Assembly (NCBI GenBank): GCA_041392665.1
Contig: JAWKLQ010000036.1
Coordinates: 1-64,000, forward strand
DNA: 64,000 nucleotides
DNA from: Flavilitoribacter sp020436695
GTDB lineage: Bacteria > Bacteroidota > Bacteroidia > Chitinophagales > Saprospiraceae
Direction: 5' to 3'
Below are positions 17,867 through 27,221 of the stretch, in pieces (the first letter of the stretch is position 1; every line of letters begins with the position of its first letter). The notes under the pieces are model-generated. The model was not told the origin of the DNA and searched no databases. It saw nothing but the letters and a program-made list of their open reading frames with translations. The position numbers and the translations under genes were made by a program.

Positions 17867-18994
17867 ATGATGATCAATAGACGGAGTAATAAACACGGCA
17901 GGGGCAGGTTTTGGATCGGTGCTACGGCATGTTGTCTGGCATTTATCGTCTATGGCTGTCTGGATGTGATCGATATTGAAGTTTCGGGGGAAGCACGGGA
18001 AAAACTGGTTATTCAGGGGCACCTTATTGTTGGTGACCCTTCGCTGGTACAGGTTAAGGTCAGTAAACTTTTTGATTTTACCGCTACCAGTAAACGGCCC
18101 ACTACGGCCCGGCAGGTCAGCCTGATTGACGAGAATGGCCGGAGTATAGTGTTGAAGTCGCTGGGCCAGGGTGATTATGCCATCTCCATTCCACGGGATT
18201 ATCCGGATTTCTCTGTCGAATTGGGTAGGTTTTACCGGCTTAGACTCGAAACTTTTGATGGCCGGATCTTTGAATCGGACCCCGAAAAGGGCCTGGCTGT
18301 CCCCCGCATGGATGATCTGTCTTTTCAGTTGGTCCAGGGGCAATGGCCGGATGCTACGGGTGGTTTCCGGCCGCAGGAGTTGATCCGTTATACCATTGAT
18401 ACCCCCCTCCGTACATCGGAGCAAGACGATGACCTGCATCTAAGATGGCAAACAGAATGGACTTTTAAAGTGCAAGACTCGCCTTACCAGCACTGGATAG
18501 AACAAAAGACCTGCTACGTTACCCAGCAACTGGACGTAACTGCTCTGGATATTTTTGCCCCCAGAGCATATGAGACGGACTATCTCTTTGATCATGTAGT
18601 CTATGAAAATGCAATCACCCGAAATTACGGAGAAGGACTGGTCTTTACGGTAATCCAGCAATCAATGGACGAAAATGCTTACAACTATTTTGATCAGGTT
18701 GCGCAGAATACTTTTCGTGAAGGCTCTATGTTTGAACGTCCACCCGGAACGCTTGTTTCCAATATTCACAATATCACCGACGCAGAGGACGCACCATTTG
18801 GCTACTTTTTTGTCACCCAGCAGGATACCCTGCATACCTACGTGAGTCCGGAGGCGGTGGGGTCTCCTCCGCATTACTGCCCACCTCCCGGCGGTATTTT
18901 GACCATGAGTGGATATTGTGCCGACTTTATCTGCTGTGATTGCCTGAGTGTGGATAACAGCACGGTCACTAAACCTGATTTCTGGGAGGAATGA
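17867..18994 (+). CDS. DUF4249 lipoprotein, copy 2
   Basis: The product is 375 residues. The N-terminus is basic, then hydrophobic, then IVYGCLDV (lipobox). It aligns throughout with the preceding gene: KLVIQGHLIVGDPSLVQVKVSK, LETFDGRIFESDPEKGLAVP, KTCYVTQQL, YGEGLVFTVIQQSMDENAYNYF, GSMFERPPGTLVSNIHN, and the C-terminal Cys cluster (HYCPPPGG, DFICCDCLS). This is a tandem gene duplication with substantial divergence. It probably serves the same receptor with different specificity. It is followed 33 bases later by the MG2-like gene, so all four genes look like one operon. Confidence 0.9.
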   Translation: MMINRRSNKHGRGRFWIGATACCLAFIVYGCLDVIDIEVSGEAREKLVIQGHLIVGDPSLVQVKVSKLFDFTATSKRPTTARQVSLIDENGRSIVLKSLGQGDYAISIPRDYPDFSVELGRFYRLRLETFDGRIFESDPEKGLAVPRMDDLSFQLVQGQWPDATGGFRPQELIRYTIDTPLRTSEQDDDLHLRWQTEWTFKVQDSPYQHWIEQKTCYVTQQLDVTALDIFAPRAYETDYLFDHVVYENAITRNYGEGLVFTVIQQSMDENAYNYFDQVAQNTFREGSMFERPPGTLVSNIHNITDAEDAPFGYFFVTQQDTLHTYVSPEAVGSPPHYCPPPGGILTMSGYCADFICCDCLSVDNSTVTKPDFWEE

Positions 18995-19027
18995 CCCTTA
19001 ATTGATGAAAAATTAAAACTCTATCTC

Positions 19028-20725
19028 GTGAGTAAGAACTGTATGCTTTTATTCATCGCCCTGTTGGCCGGATTGAATTTCCTGAACGCCGGAAATAACC
19101 CCGGGGTTCCAGCTGCCAATCCTGCCTATCTGATCCAGTTGGATAAATCCTTTTACGTCAATGGAGAGGTGATCTGGTATAAACTACTACTACCTGCCAC
19201 CCCCACTCATCAGGGCGCAGCTGTGAAAGCAGTACTGTCTGACCGGGATGGAAAAACCCTTTTCTATACCTTTCTGAAAAATAAGAGAGCGCCCTTCGTA
19301 AGCGGCTATTATAAAATACCGTTCGACCTGCCCGGGGGCATGTATCGTCTCAGTTTTCTGGCCTCGGAAGCCATTACGGGGCAGGTATTTACTTTGGCTT
19401 ACGCCGATCTACCTATTTATAACGACGGCGAAAAGGTGGTGAGTGATAAGGTGCGCAGTGATAGTGGACCGAAAAATACGCCGGCCGTGCTGGAAACAGC
19501 TGGAGATGTATTGAAGGTAAGTATCAATCTAAATGCCAATACCATACGCAGCCGGGATCAGGTACTGGCCGGCATCCGGGTGACGGACGCCAACGGCCAA
19601 CCGGTGACGGCAAGTGTGTCGATTGCGGTGAATGACCATTCGCTGATCACCGTCGGGGGAGGGCAGCCAACTCTTATACCCGGTCTGGCGGCACCGATTG
19701 CCTACCAGCTCGATACCAGTATTACATTTAAGGGACGTTTGACCGATTACCAGAACCAACCACTCACTGCTAATGTGCTCGGGGTGTTGACGCCCCAGCA
19801 AAATCGCATTCACTATACGCGTACTCAGTCGCCGGGGCAGATCAATCTGCGGTTACCCGATTTTTATGCACAACAGCCCATTCAGTTCCTTGGGTTTCCT
19901 CAGGAAGAAGAAAATATCAAGGTCAGCCTCTTACCGGATGAAGGACTGGCGGCCAAAGGCGATCTGGTATATACTCCGGAAATCATGCATTATCTCGAAC
20001 TGAGTCGTCAGCGTAAAAAAATCTTCCAGTTGTATAAGGATCTGGAATTCAATCTGCAACCCAGTGTCCCAATGGTGAATGTCCAGGAATTAAAACCCGA
20101 ACGGACAGTTAATGTCAAGGATTACGAATCTTTCGAGAACGTCTATCTCTTTTTCAAGGAAATTCTCACGCCATTGGTATTTCGGCAGGAGAAAGGAGAA
20201 GACAAAGTAGAAGCCAAAATTTTTACCGACCTCGGCAACCGGGTATATGATATGCTCCCCGGTCAGCCGCTATTTATTATCGACGGCAAAGCCACCCGTG
20301 ACGGCAATTATGTAGCCCATATGAAAATGGATCAGGTAGAAACGGTCTCTATTTTTACTGATCGCGCCGAACTGCGTCAACAATTCAATGTCATGGGTCG
20401 CAGTGGGGTAGCCATCATCGAAACCTCTTCTACGGATATCACCGTGCCGGAAACGGATGCCGACGACATCTTTCTCGTGCGTGGTCTGCAGGCACCAGCT
20501 GCGTTCCCGGCTTTTACACCCAATCAGATTGAAAATGATCGACACAGACCGTTCTTTCGTCCTCAACTATATTGGGCGCCCGATGTTCGGACCGATGCCT
20601 CAGGGCAAGCTAATGTAAATTTTTTCCAGTCGGATGATACGGGCGATTTTCAGATCCGTGTTCTTGTGCAGGATGAGCGGGGAAGAATGGGGTACGCAGA
20701 GGCGGTTTATCAGGCGGTTTGGTAA
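19028..20725 (+). CDS. Secreted MG2/plug-like protein of the TonB-DUF4249 operon
   Basis: The product is 565 residues from a GTG start, with a signal peptide (ending LNFLNAG). Residues about 30-150 resemble the macroglobulin MG2-like domain (LIQLDKSFYVNGEVIWYKLLL, VSGYYKIPFDLPGGMYRLSFLA). Residues about 160-220 are a second beta-sandwich (IRSRDQVLAGIRVTDANGQPV). Residues about 400-490 resemble a TonB plug fragment (GQPLFIIDGKATRDGNY, HMKMDQVETVSIFTD, VMGRSGVAIIETSS). The C-terminus is macroglobulin-like (LYWAPDVRTDASGQANVNFF, DDTGDFQIRVLVQDERG). Such proteins are usually longer (around 800-900 residues) and accompany TonB receptors. It may act as an accessory lid or surface factor, which is inference. 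Confidence 0.78.
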   Translation: MSKNCMLLFIALLAGLNFLNAGNNPGVPAANPAYLIQLDKSFYVNGEVIWYKLLLPATPTHQGAAVKAVLSDRDGKTLFYTFLKNKRAPFVSGYYKIPFDLPGGMYRLSFLASEAITGQVFTLAYADLPIYNDGEKVVSDKVRSDSGPKNTPAVLETAGDVLKVSINLNANTIRSRDQVLAGIRVTDANGQPVTASVSIAVNDHSLITVGGGQPTLIPGLAAPIAYQLDTSITFKGRLTDYQNQPLTANVLGVLTPQQNRIHYTRTQSPGQINLRLPDFYAQQPIQFLGFPQEEENIKVSLLPDEGLAAKGDLVYTPEIMHYLELSRQRKKIFQLYKDLEFNLQPSVPMVNVQELKPERTVNVKDYESFENVYLFFKEILTPLVFRQEKGEDKVEAKIFTDLGNRVYDMLPGQPLFIIDGKATRDGNYVAHMKMDQVETVSIFTDRAELRQQFNVMGRSGVAIIETSSTDITVPETDADDIFLVRGLQAPAAFPAFTPNQIENDRHRPFFRPQLYWAPDVRTDASGQANVNFFQSDDTGDFQIRVLVQDERGRMGYAEAVYQAVW

Positions 20726-20785
20726 TACTGGAATCTTGATGATTAATTGGAATTCTTGTAATTTTAGAGAAAAATAATTAAATCA

Positions 20786-21379
20786 TTGATGACCAATCCA
20801 TCAAGACTTGATGCAGATAAGCAATATTCGTATGCGGATTATCTACTGTGGCAATTCAAAGAAAGAGTAGAATTAATCCGGGGGCGCATTTTTAAAATGA
20901 GCCCGGCACCAAGTACTACTCATCAAAAGGTCTCCAGACAGTTAAGTTTACAGCTATTCGCTTTTTTCGATAAAAAGAAAAGTTGTGAGGCATTTTCCGC
21001 CCCGTTTGATGTGCGCCTGCCGATTGGGAATACTCGAAAAGATGATGAAACTTTTACCGTTGTCCAGCCGGACCTATGCGTAATCTGTGATTTGGATAAA
21101 CTGGACGAAAAGGGCTGTTTAGGGGCACCTGATCTTATCATTGAGATCTTATCTCCAGGTAATTCGAAAAGAGAAATGCGAGAAAAATTTGAGGTATATG
21201 AAGAATCGGGGGTGCAAGAATATTGGCTGGTAAATCCTTCCGATAAAACCGTTTTGATCTATGTATTAAACGATGATCGGGAATTTGTCGGCTTGCAGCC
21301 TTTAACGGAAGATCAGATTGCCCGATCGAGGACCTTCCCGGAACTGGAAATTCGACTTAACGAAGTGTTTACCAAATAA
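20786..21379 (+). CDS. Uma2 family (DUF820) restriction-endonuclease-fold protein
   Basis: The product is 197 residues. Uma2 hallmarks are FKERVELIRGRIFKMSPAPS near the N-terminus, VVQPDLCVICD, APDLIIEILSPGNSKREMREK and VYEESGVQEYWLVNP. The Asp, Glu and Lys of the PD-(D/E)xK fold are all present, so a nuclease-like active site is possible. The cellular role of the family is unknown; it is abundant in cyanobacteria and large-genome bacteria. It lies 60 bases after the MG2-like gene but has no evident functional link, and it is convergent with the VWA gene (2-base gap between stops). Confidence 0.9.
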   Translation: MMTNPSRLDADKQYSYADYLLWQFKERVELIRGRIFKMSPAPSTTHQKVSRQLSLQLFAFFDKKKSCEAFSAPFDVRLPIGNTRKDDETFTVVQPDLCVICDLDKLDEKGCLGAPDLIIEILSPGNSKREMREKFEVYEESGVQEYWLVNPSDKTVLIYVLNDDREFVGLQPLTEDQIARSRTFPELEIRLNEVFTK

Positions 21380-21381
21380 AC

Positions 21382-22584
21382 TCAATTCTTCACCTCCACC
21401 CGTTGCTCACCCAGCCACCTCCGGATATCCTTCTTCTGGATGGCAGCCGCCATCAGATCCGGGAAAAGCTCGGGTGTGCAGGCAAAGGCCGGTACGTCCA
21501 AACGGGCCAACTCCTGGGCTACCTCTTTGTTAAAGGCCGGCGCGCCGTCATCGTTTAAGGCCAGCAGGGCGATGAACTGGCATCCCAACTGCAATAGTTG
21601 GGCAATGTGTTGCAGCATCGGCTCCGGCCGGCCTCCTTCGAACAGATCGCTGAGCAAGACCACAATGGTATCCTGCGGACGGGTTACCAACTGCCGACCA
21701 TAGGCCAGTGCCTGCTGGATATCCGTTCCGCCTCCCAATTGAACGCCGAACAGCAGATCGACCGGATCGTTTAATTGCTCACTCAGGTCCACCACAGAAG
21801 TATCGAAGGCCACCACCCTGGTCTGCAACGTGCGCAGGGAAGCCAGAATGCAGGCGATCACCCCGGCGTGGACCACGGAAGAGGCCATGGAACCGCTCTG
21901 GTCCATCAGCAAAATGATGTGCTTGAGTTGGGGGCCCTTCCGACCGTATCCGACCAGGTGTTCGGGAATAATAGTGCCGAATTCGGGTTGATAATGCTTA
22001 AGATTCCGAAGAATGGTATGTGGCCAGTCGATCTCTTTTAAGCGGGGCCGGCGATTGCGTACGGCCCGGTTGAGCGCCCCGCTGATAGCCGTGACCAGAT
22101 TGGGGCGGAGTCGTTCTTCCAACTGCCTGCACACCCTGCGCACGATCTCCCGGGCAGTTTCCCTCGATTCATCGGGCAGCACTTTATTCAATGACAACAA
22201 GGTAGCGGCCAGGTGCACGTCGACCTCCAATGCAGCCAGGAGTTCCGGTTCGAGTAACAGCTTTTCCAGTCCCAGTCGGTCCAGGGCATCTTTTTGGATC
22301 ACCTGTATTACCGGGGAGGGGAAATACTTTCGTATATCTCCCAGCCAGCGGTTGACGTTGGGCGATGAACTCCCCAGGCCGCCCTCTCGGTCGCTGTCGT
22401 AAAGGGCCGTCAATACCCGGTCCATGCCGCGTTGCTCTTCGGTCAGGCTTTCCTCTTCTCCCGGATCGACAGCTACCTGCCCCAGGATGAGTCGCCAGCG
22501 TTGCAGGTGTTCAGTGATAAGGTGATCCAAGGCTTTTGAGTTGAAAGAGATGAAGAATAGCAAAGGCTGCGGATGCAAGATCAT
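21382..22584 (-). CDS. VWA domain protein of the MoxR-associated (CoxE/YehP-like) type
   Basis: The product is 400 residues. The N-terminal half is helical (LDHLITEHLQRWRLILG, DRVLTALYD, LAATLLSLNKVLPDESRETA). Residues about 215-380 are a von Willebrand factor A domain with a full MIDAS: LMDQSGSMASS (DxSxS), GGTDIQQAL (Thr) and VLLSDLFEGG (Asp). MIDAS metal sites bind partner proteins. Together with the MoxR AAA ATPase (24601) and DUF5691 protein (23077) it forms the AAA-adaptor-VWA arrangement of MoxR chaperone-like systems, comparable to the E. coli yehL/yehP locus. Here it is on the opposite strand, separated by a GlsB gene. The start codon is uncertain because the first 15 residues are hydrophobic and atypical. 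Confidence 0.85.
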   Translation of the reverse strand: MILHPQPLLFFISFNSKALDHLITEHLQRWRLILGQVAVDPGEEESLTEEQRGMDRVLTALYDSDREGGLGSSSPNVNRWLGDIRKYFPSPVIQVIQKDALDRLGLEKLLLEPELLAALEVDVHLAATLLSLNKVLPDESRETAREIVRRVCRQLEERLRPNLVTAISGALNRAVRNRRPRLKEIDWPHTILRNLKHYQPEFGTIIPEHLVGYGRKGPQLKHIILLMDQSGSMASSVVHAGVIACILASLRTLQTRVVAFDTSVVDLSEQLNDPVDLLFGVQLGGGTDIQQALAYGRQLVTRPQDTIVVLLSDLFEGGRPEPMLQHIAQLLQLGCQFIALLALNDDGAPAFNKEVAQELARLDVPAFACTPELFPDLMAAAIQKKDIRRWLGEQRVEVKN

Positions 22585-22637
22585 ACCGGCAAGCGTTACC
22601 CTGCAAATGAAACTTCACGTTGTACTTTGTGCAATAG

Positions 22638-22675
22638 TTACCAAATACCAAGTACCCGGGACCAGGCACCGAGCA
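22638..22675. repeat. Intergenic ACC-word repeat (single arm)
   Basis: ACCAAATACCAAGTACCCGG is followed by GACCAGGCACC, built of repeated CCAAGTACC-like words. Similar words occur at 28112-28195 and 61697-61770. Only one arm is obvious here. Confidence 0.35.
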
Positions 22676-22915
22676 TTACAATTTTAGTTTCTTACTCAAC
22701 CAGATCAATACCAGTGCACCCACAATTGCCGTAAGGATCTCTCCGTAAAATCCGGTAGTTTCTACTCTGAGTACGCTGAATAGCCAGCCACCAATCAGGC
22801 CGCCCAGAATACCTACTACAATGTTACCCAGAATGCCGAACCCCCGGCCCTGAGTGATCAGTCCGCCCAGCCAACCGGCAATAGCGCCTACTATGATGAT
22901 ATAAAGCCAACTCAT
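22676..22915 (-). CDS. GlsB/YeaQ/YmgE family small membrane protein (transglycosylase-associated family)
   Basis: The product is 79 residues from the ATG at 22913-22915; a longer upstream frame exists, but the family begins with this MSWLYIIIVGAIAGWLGGLI. It has three predicted membrane segments rich in Gly (GFGILGNIVVGILGGLIGGWLF, ILTAIVGALVLIWLSKKLKL). Members are stress-induced inner-membrane proteins of unclear function. It sits between the VWA gene and DUF5691, divergent from the latter with a spacer of about 160 bases, and interrupts what is otherwise a MoxR/VWA cluster. Confidence 0.9.
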   Translation of the reverse strand: MSWLYIIIVGAIAGWLGGLITQGRGFGILGNIVVGILGGLIGGWLFSVLRVETTGFYGEILTAIVGALVLIWLSKKLKL

Positions 22916-23076
22916 TAGATAATAAGATTTATAGTCGTCCGTGGAATATTGGTCCCTCAATGATTCAGGACTCACAATGCGCTGAAACAAAAGTAGCAGA
23001 AAAGTCAGCCCTATCCAATCCGGACCGGCAAAAAACAGCGATCCAATTGTCCTCAAATCATTAACTTCGCTTTCTG

Positions 23077-24597
23077 ATGCAACTATGGGATAAAATACTA
23101 CAGTCGGCAATTTTGGGTAGTGAACGCACCCACTTCGAACCGGTGGTGGAAGATGCTTTGCGGCGGTATGGTATCGATCCGGAAGATCCCCTGCCTCAGG
23201 TTATTTTATCCGGTGCAGCCACCTTGCATCAGCTCCGTAAGCTCCAACTTGAGCTTAGGCCGCTTGAACAGCCTTTGCCCGAGCCGGCATCCGAAGAAGA
23301 GGATGCGCAACTGTTGCCTCTCTCCAGCCTGACCCAACTTCAGCGTATCCTAAATGGGCCTTATCGTCGGGCATTACCGGAATTCGTGTACCTAATGACG
23401 AGTCGTCACTGGGTATTACCCCCGGAGTTTTTGCCCCAACTGCTGGATGACAGTCTTAATGATCCGGATCTTTGGCAATCCATACGCCCCATCCTCGGCG
23501 AACGGGCCGTTTGGTTGATCTCGCAACGTCCGGAATGGCGACCTTTACTACCGCAATGCGATCCTGCAGACTGGCCGGCAGCTGGTTTTGAAACTCGAAA
23601 ACTCATAATTGCCCAATTGCGTCGTGGGCAGATCGATGCAGCCGTTCCACTGCTTGAAAGTATTTGGGATGATCTGCCTTACCGGCAAAAACTGGACTAT
23701 CTCCAACTGTTGGAAACAGGACTGAACCTTACAGACGAAACCTTTTTAGAGAAATGCCGCAGGGACAGCCGCAAAGAGGTTCGCCAAAAGGCTATCGATC
23801 TGCTCTTATCGCTACCGGGCAGTCAACTACTGCGGACGTTATTTGACCATCTTGCGCCTCTTTTTGATGTTCCGGTGAAAAGTGGTATCCGGGAAGTTAA
23901 ACTGCCCGAAGAAATTCCGGAAGCTGCGTTGATGGAGGGATTGATCAGTACTAAGAAAGACAAAAGTAAAGGACTGAAGCTGGACTGGCTGATAGAGAGT
24001 GTAGCCCGTATCCCCGCTGCATACTGGCAGGAGCGCTTTAAATGGTCACCAAATGTATTGGTGAATGCGCTTCGAATGAGTAGCTTTCCCAATGAGCTTA
24101 TAGGTGCACTGGGTCAGGCATCCCTTCGCTTCCGGGATGTAGACCTGTCTGTACAACTAATGCGAATGCTGGTATTGAATGATATTCCCTTTCCGGAAAG
24201 TTTGGACTGGCAGGCCGTCGTCAGACAACTTCCGGCAGCCGACATCCAGGATATATCTGATACCTATCTGCAACAACAACCAGGATTGTTGGGAGAACAG
24301 GCGCCGGTCACCAAGGTGCTGGAACTGGGCCTGTACCCCTGGAGCAAATTTACCGCCCAGCGGATCATTCACGATCTGAAGCAATGGATGGCCGAGTCCA
24401 AAACCTTCCTCTGGAACCTCTGGCATTACAAACGGCTGCTGGAAACGGCGGGCTATTGTAGTCCAGTGGAATTATTCGATACCTTTAACGCCGACTGGCC
24501 GGTGCATTCTCCGGTATGGAATCAATGGGCACCCGATATAGACCGGATGTTGCGGATCATGCGCTTTAGAATGAAAATGTATTCTCCAAAAAAATAA
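23077..24597 (+). CDS. DUF5691 protein, helical-repeat adaptor of a MoxR/VWA cluster
   Basis: The product is 506 residues with no signal peptide. It starts MQLWDKILQSAILGSER, typical of DUF5691. The body is HEAT-like alpha-helical repeats (KLDYLQLLETGLNL, RKEVRQKAIDLLLSLPGSQLL, WSPNVLVNALRMSSFPNELIG, FTAQRIIHDLKQWMA). The MoxR AAA gene follows after 3 bases, implying co-translation. In many bacteria DUF5691 is found between a SWIM zinc-finger protein and a MoxR ATPase; no SWIM or DUF5682 gene is present here. It probably docks the AAA ring to its client or to the VWA protein. Confidence 0.82.
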   Translation: MQLWDKILQSAILGSERTHFEPVVEDALRRYGIDPEDPLPQVILSGAATLHQLRKLQLELRPLEQPLPEPASEEEDAQLLPLSSLTQLQRILNGPYRRALPEFVYLMTSRHWVLPPEFLPQLLDDSLNDPDLWQSIRPILGERAVWLISQRPEWRPLLPQCDPADWPAAGFETRKLIIAQLRRGQIDAAVPLLESIWDDLPYRQKLDYLQLLETGLNLTDETFLEKCRRDSRKEVRQKAIDLLLSLPGSQLLRTLFDHLAPLFDVPVKSGIREVKLPEEIPEAALMEGLISTKKDKSKGLKLDWLIESVARIPAAYWQERFKWSPNVLVNALRMSSFPNELIGALGQASLRFRDVDLSVQLMRMLVLNDIPFPESLDWQAVVRQLPAADIQDISDTYLQQQPGLLGEQAPVTKVLELGLYPWSKFTAQRIIHDLKQWMAESKTFLWNLWHYKRLLETAGYCSPVELFDTFNADWPVHSPVWNQWAPDIDRMLRIMRFRMKMYSPKK

Positions 24598-24600
24598 ATT

Positions 24601-25728
24601 GTGGCAAAACAGAAAAAGAAGGAATCCATCCAAAGTGAACAGAAGGAAAATGCAGCTTTACTCCGTTTGCCGGCCGAAGAACTATACGCAGCAGAACTGG
24701 AGGCCCTCCTTGCTGTTGATGACCGGCCAAGACCGCAAAACTGGCAGCTTTCTCCCTGGGCGGTGGTCACTTATATTCTGGGCGGTAAGTTAGAGGCCGG
24801 ATTGGTGGTTACTCCCAAGTACTACGGAAACCGGAGGATCATAGAGATTGCCGTCGCCACCTTGGCGACCGATCGTGCTCTCCTGCTTACGGGCATTCCC
24901 GGCACGGCCAAAACCTGGGTGTCCGAACACCTGGCCGCGGCAATATCCGGTAATTCCCGACTTTTAGTTCAGGGGACGGCCGGCCTGACCGAGGAGGCCC
25001 TGCGCTACGGCTGGAACTATGCCCGGCTGCTGGCCGATGGGCCTTCTGAAGCAGCACTGGTGCCTAGCCCGGTCATGACGGCGATGCAAACCGGACAATT
25101 GGTACGCCTGGAAGAACTGACTCGCATCCCTTCCGATGTACAGGATGCATTGATCACCGTACTCTCTGAAAAAATACTGCCAATCCCTGAACTCAACCGG
25201 GATGTGCAGGCACGTCAGGGCTTCAACCTGATCGCTACGGCCAACGACCGGGACCGGGGTATTAATGAACTATCCAGCGCTTTGCGCCGGCGCTTCAATA
25301 CGGTGGTTATGCCCTTGCCGGCCACCCTGGAAGAAGAAGTAAATATCGTCAAAAACCGGGTGGAGCAGCTTGGTACTACCCTGGCTCTGCCGACGGAAGC
25401 AGCTCCCATAGCCGAAATCCAGCGACTGGTTACTATTTTCCGGGAATTGCGCAGTGGCAAAACCGAAGATGGCCGGACCCGGCTCAAATCCCCGTCTAGT
25501 ACGTTAAGTACGGCGGAAGCTATTTCGGTGATCAACAGCGGACAGGCGCTGGCCACGCATTTCGGTGATGGTAAATTGAAAGCTTCCGATCTGGCGGCCG
25601 CCCTGACCGGAGCAGTGATCAAAGATCCGGTGGCCGACGAAAAGGTATGGCTGGAATATCTCGATACGGTGGTACGTTCGAGGAAAGCCTGGCAGGATCT
25701 TTATGAGGCTTGCCGGGAGCAGGGATAA
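24601..25728 (+). CDS. MoxR-type AAA+ ATPase
   Basis: The product is 375 residues from a GTG start 3 bases after DUF5691. The Walker A motif is GIPGTAKTW (residues about 98-105). The Walker B region reads LVRLEELTRIPSDVQDALITVL, with Glu-Glu in place of the usual Asp-Glu. Sensor 1 is LIATANDRD and an arginine-finger segment ALRRRFNTVV follows. MoxR proteins act as chaperone-like ATPases that activate or assemble complexes with VWA partners. The neighbouring DUF5691 and the VWA protein at 21382 are the expected partners. The EE Walker B is typical of some MoxR clades rather than a defect. Confidence 0.9.
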   Translation: MAKQKKKESIQSEQKENAALLRLPAEELYAAELEALLAVDDRPRPQNWQLSPWAVVTYILGGKLEAGLVVTPKYYGNRRIIEIAVATLATDRALLLTGIPGTAKTWVSEHLAAAISGNSRLLVQGTAGLTEEALRYGWNYARLLADGPSEAALVPSPVMTAMQTGQLVRLEELTRIPSDVQDALITVLSEKILPIPELNRDVQARQGFNLIATANDRDRGINELSSALRRRFNTVVMPLPATLEEEVNIVKNRVEQLGTTLALPTEAAPIAEIQRLVTIFRELRSGKTEDGRTRLKSPSSTLSTAEAISVINSGQALATHFGDGKLKASDLAAALTGAVIKDPVADEKVWLEYLDTVVRSRKAWQDLYEACREQG

Positions 25729-25773
25729 AAGATGAGGAATGAGGTTGCTTTATGTAGAATTGACAAGTAAAAA

Positions 25774-27180
25774 ATGAAGTGGATCGGGTTATGTATATGC
25801 TGTTTATGTCTGTTGAGCAATTTTGGGTGGGCTCAAACTGACCGGATCGTGATCGAGGAGATCACGATGGAGGGCAACCGGCGTACGCGCGATGAGATCG
25901 TTCTAAGAGAGTTGAAATTTCACAAAGGAGATACTATTCCGGTGAGTCAGCTGGAAAGATTACTGGAAGAAAGTGAGCAGTTGGTGATGAATACCGGGCT
26001 GTTCAATTCGGCCAATATTACCATCAAGAACTGGCGCGGTGCGGATAATCATGTGCACTTTCATCTGGAATTGGCGGAAACCTGGTACATCTATCCCATC
26101 CCGATCTTCGAGCTGGCCGACCGCAATTTTAATGTCTGGTGGGTGGAACAGAAGCGATCCCTGCAACGCATCAATTTCGGCGTTCAGTTTACACATCTTA
26201 ATTTTTCCGGCAGGCGTGACCGGCTACTGCTCATTGCACAATACGGCTATACCCGAAAGTATGCCATGCAATACACCTTGCCGTATTTCAATAAAGCCCA
26301 GACGCTTGGCGTTGATGCTACGCTTTCCTTTTCCCAAAATCGGGAAGTAACTTATGCTTCGGAAGCAAATAAACAGGCTTTTTACCGCGATGAGGATCGC
26401 AATTTCACCTATCAGCAGTTCCATCTCAGTTTCGATTTTTCCTACCGGCCGGGTTTTCACCGCTTTCACAACTTAGAGGTGGCTTTCCGGCAAAAATGGG
26501 TAGACAGCTACGTTGCCCGGGAGCTCAATCCTGATTTTTTCCTGGATGGCAGGAATCTGCAACGCTCCGTATCGCTGGCCTACCGCTTTACTTTCGACCG
26601 GCGTGATGTACAGGCCTATCCGCTGGCGGGAACTTACCTGCAGGCGGCACTGACCAAGACCGGTCTGGGCATATTTTCGGATCGCAATGCACTGGGAACG
26701 GAACTGTATTTTCAGAACTATTGGCCCCTTTCGCAGAAGTGGAGCACCGGACTTCTGCTGGGGAGCAAGCTCGAATTGATCCGCAAACGTCAGCCTTTTA
26801 TTGATTACCAGGCATTGGGATATCAGGAGAATACTTTGTATGGCTACGAGTACTATATCGTGAACGGACTGGATATGGGACTTGTCCGGGGATTTTTGCG
26901 TTATCGCCTGCTGGAGAAGGGTATTACCTTCGGCAAACTAATGCCCATCCAGGCTTTTCGGAAAATGCCGGTGAAGATCTATCTGAGCCTCAATCAGGGA
27001 GCGGCCTATGTAAATGATCCGTATACCGGCGCGGCCAATCCTTTTGCCAATCGCATGCTGTGGGGAGGAGGTATTGGTCTGGATATCGTTTTGTATTATG
27101 ATAAAGTGCTGCAAATTCAGTACAGCTATAACCACCTTTGGGAAAAGGGCTTATTTTTACATTTTAGCGCGAATATTTAA
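25774..27180 (+). CDS. Omp85-type outer-membrane protein with one POTRA domain
   Basis: The product is 468 residues with a signal peptide (ending FGWAQ). Residues about 24-105 are a POTRA domain (IVIEEITMEGNRRTRDEIVLRE, LLEESEQLVMNTGLFNSANI, VHFHLELAETWYIYPIP). The remainder is a 16-strand-type barrel (RINFGVQFTHLNFSGRRDRL, SLAYRFTFDRRDVQAYPLAG, MLWGGGIGLDIVLYYDKV, ending LFLHFSANI). It is shorter than BamA (five POTRAs) and TamA (three), and resembles small Omp85 members found in Bacteroidota. It is probably involved in insertion or transport of an outer-membrane protein. NAD kinase follows 41 bases later, a linkage with no obvious functional meaning. Confidence 0.85.
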   Translation: MKWIGLCICCLCLLSNFGWAQTDRIVIEEITMEGNRRTRDEIVLRELKFHKGDTIPVSQLERLLEESEQLVMNTGLFNSANITIKNWRGADNHVHFHLELAETWYIYPIPIFELADRNFNVWWVEQKRSLQRINFGVQFTHLNFSGRRDRLLLIAQYGYTRKYAMQYTLPYFNKAQTLGVDATLSFSQNREVTYASEANKQAFYRDEDRNFTYQQFHLSFDFSYRPGFHRFHNLEVAFRQKWVDSYVARELNPDFFLDGRNLQRSVSLAYRFTFDRRDVQAYPLAGTYLQAALTKTGLGIFSDRNALGTELYFQNYWPLSQKWSTGLLLGSKLELIRKRQPFIDYQALGYQENTLYGYEYYIVNGLDMGLVRGFLRYRLLEKGITFGKLMPIQAFRKMPVKIYLSLNQGAAYVNDPYTGAANPFANRMLWGGGIGLDIVLYYDKVLQIQYSYNHLWEKGLFLHFSANI

Positions 27181-27221
27181 GAGACGGAGAATAAATAAAT
27201 GCCGTCAAACTATCATACCCA

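Noticed and set aside
22916..23110. Long N-terminal extension of the GlsB protein
   Set aside because: It would overlap the divergent DUF5691 start and does not match the family, which begins MSWLYIIIVG.
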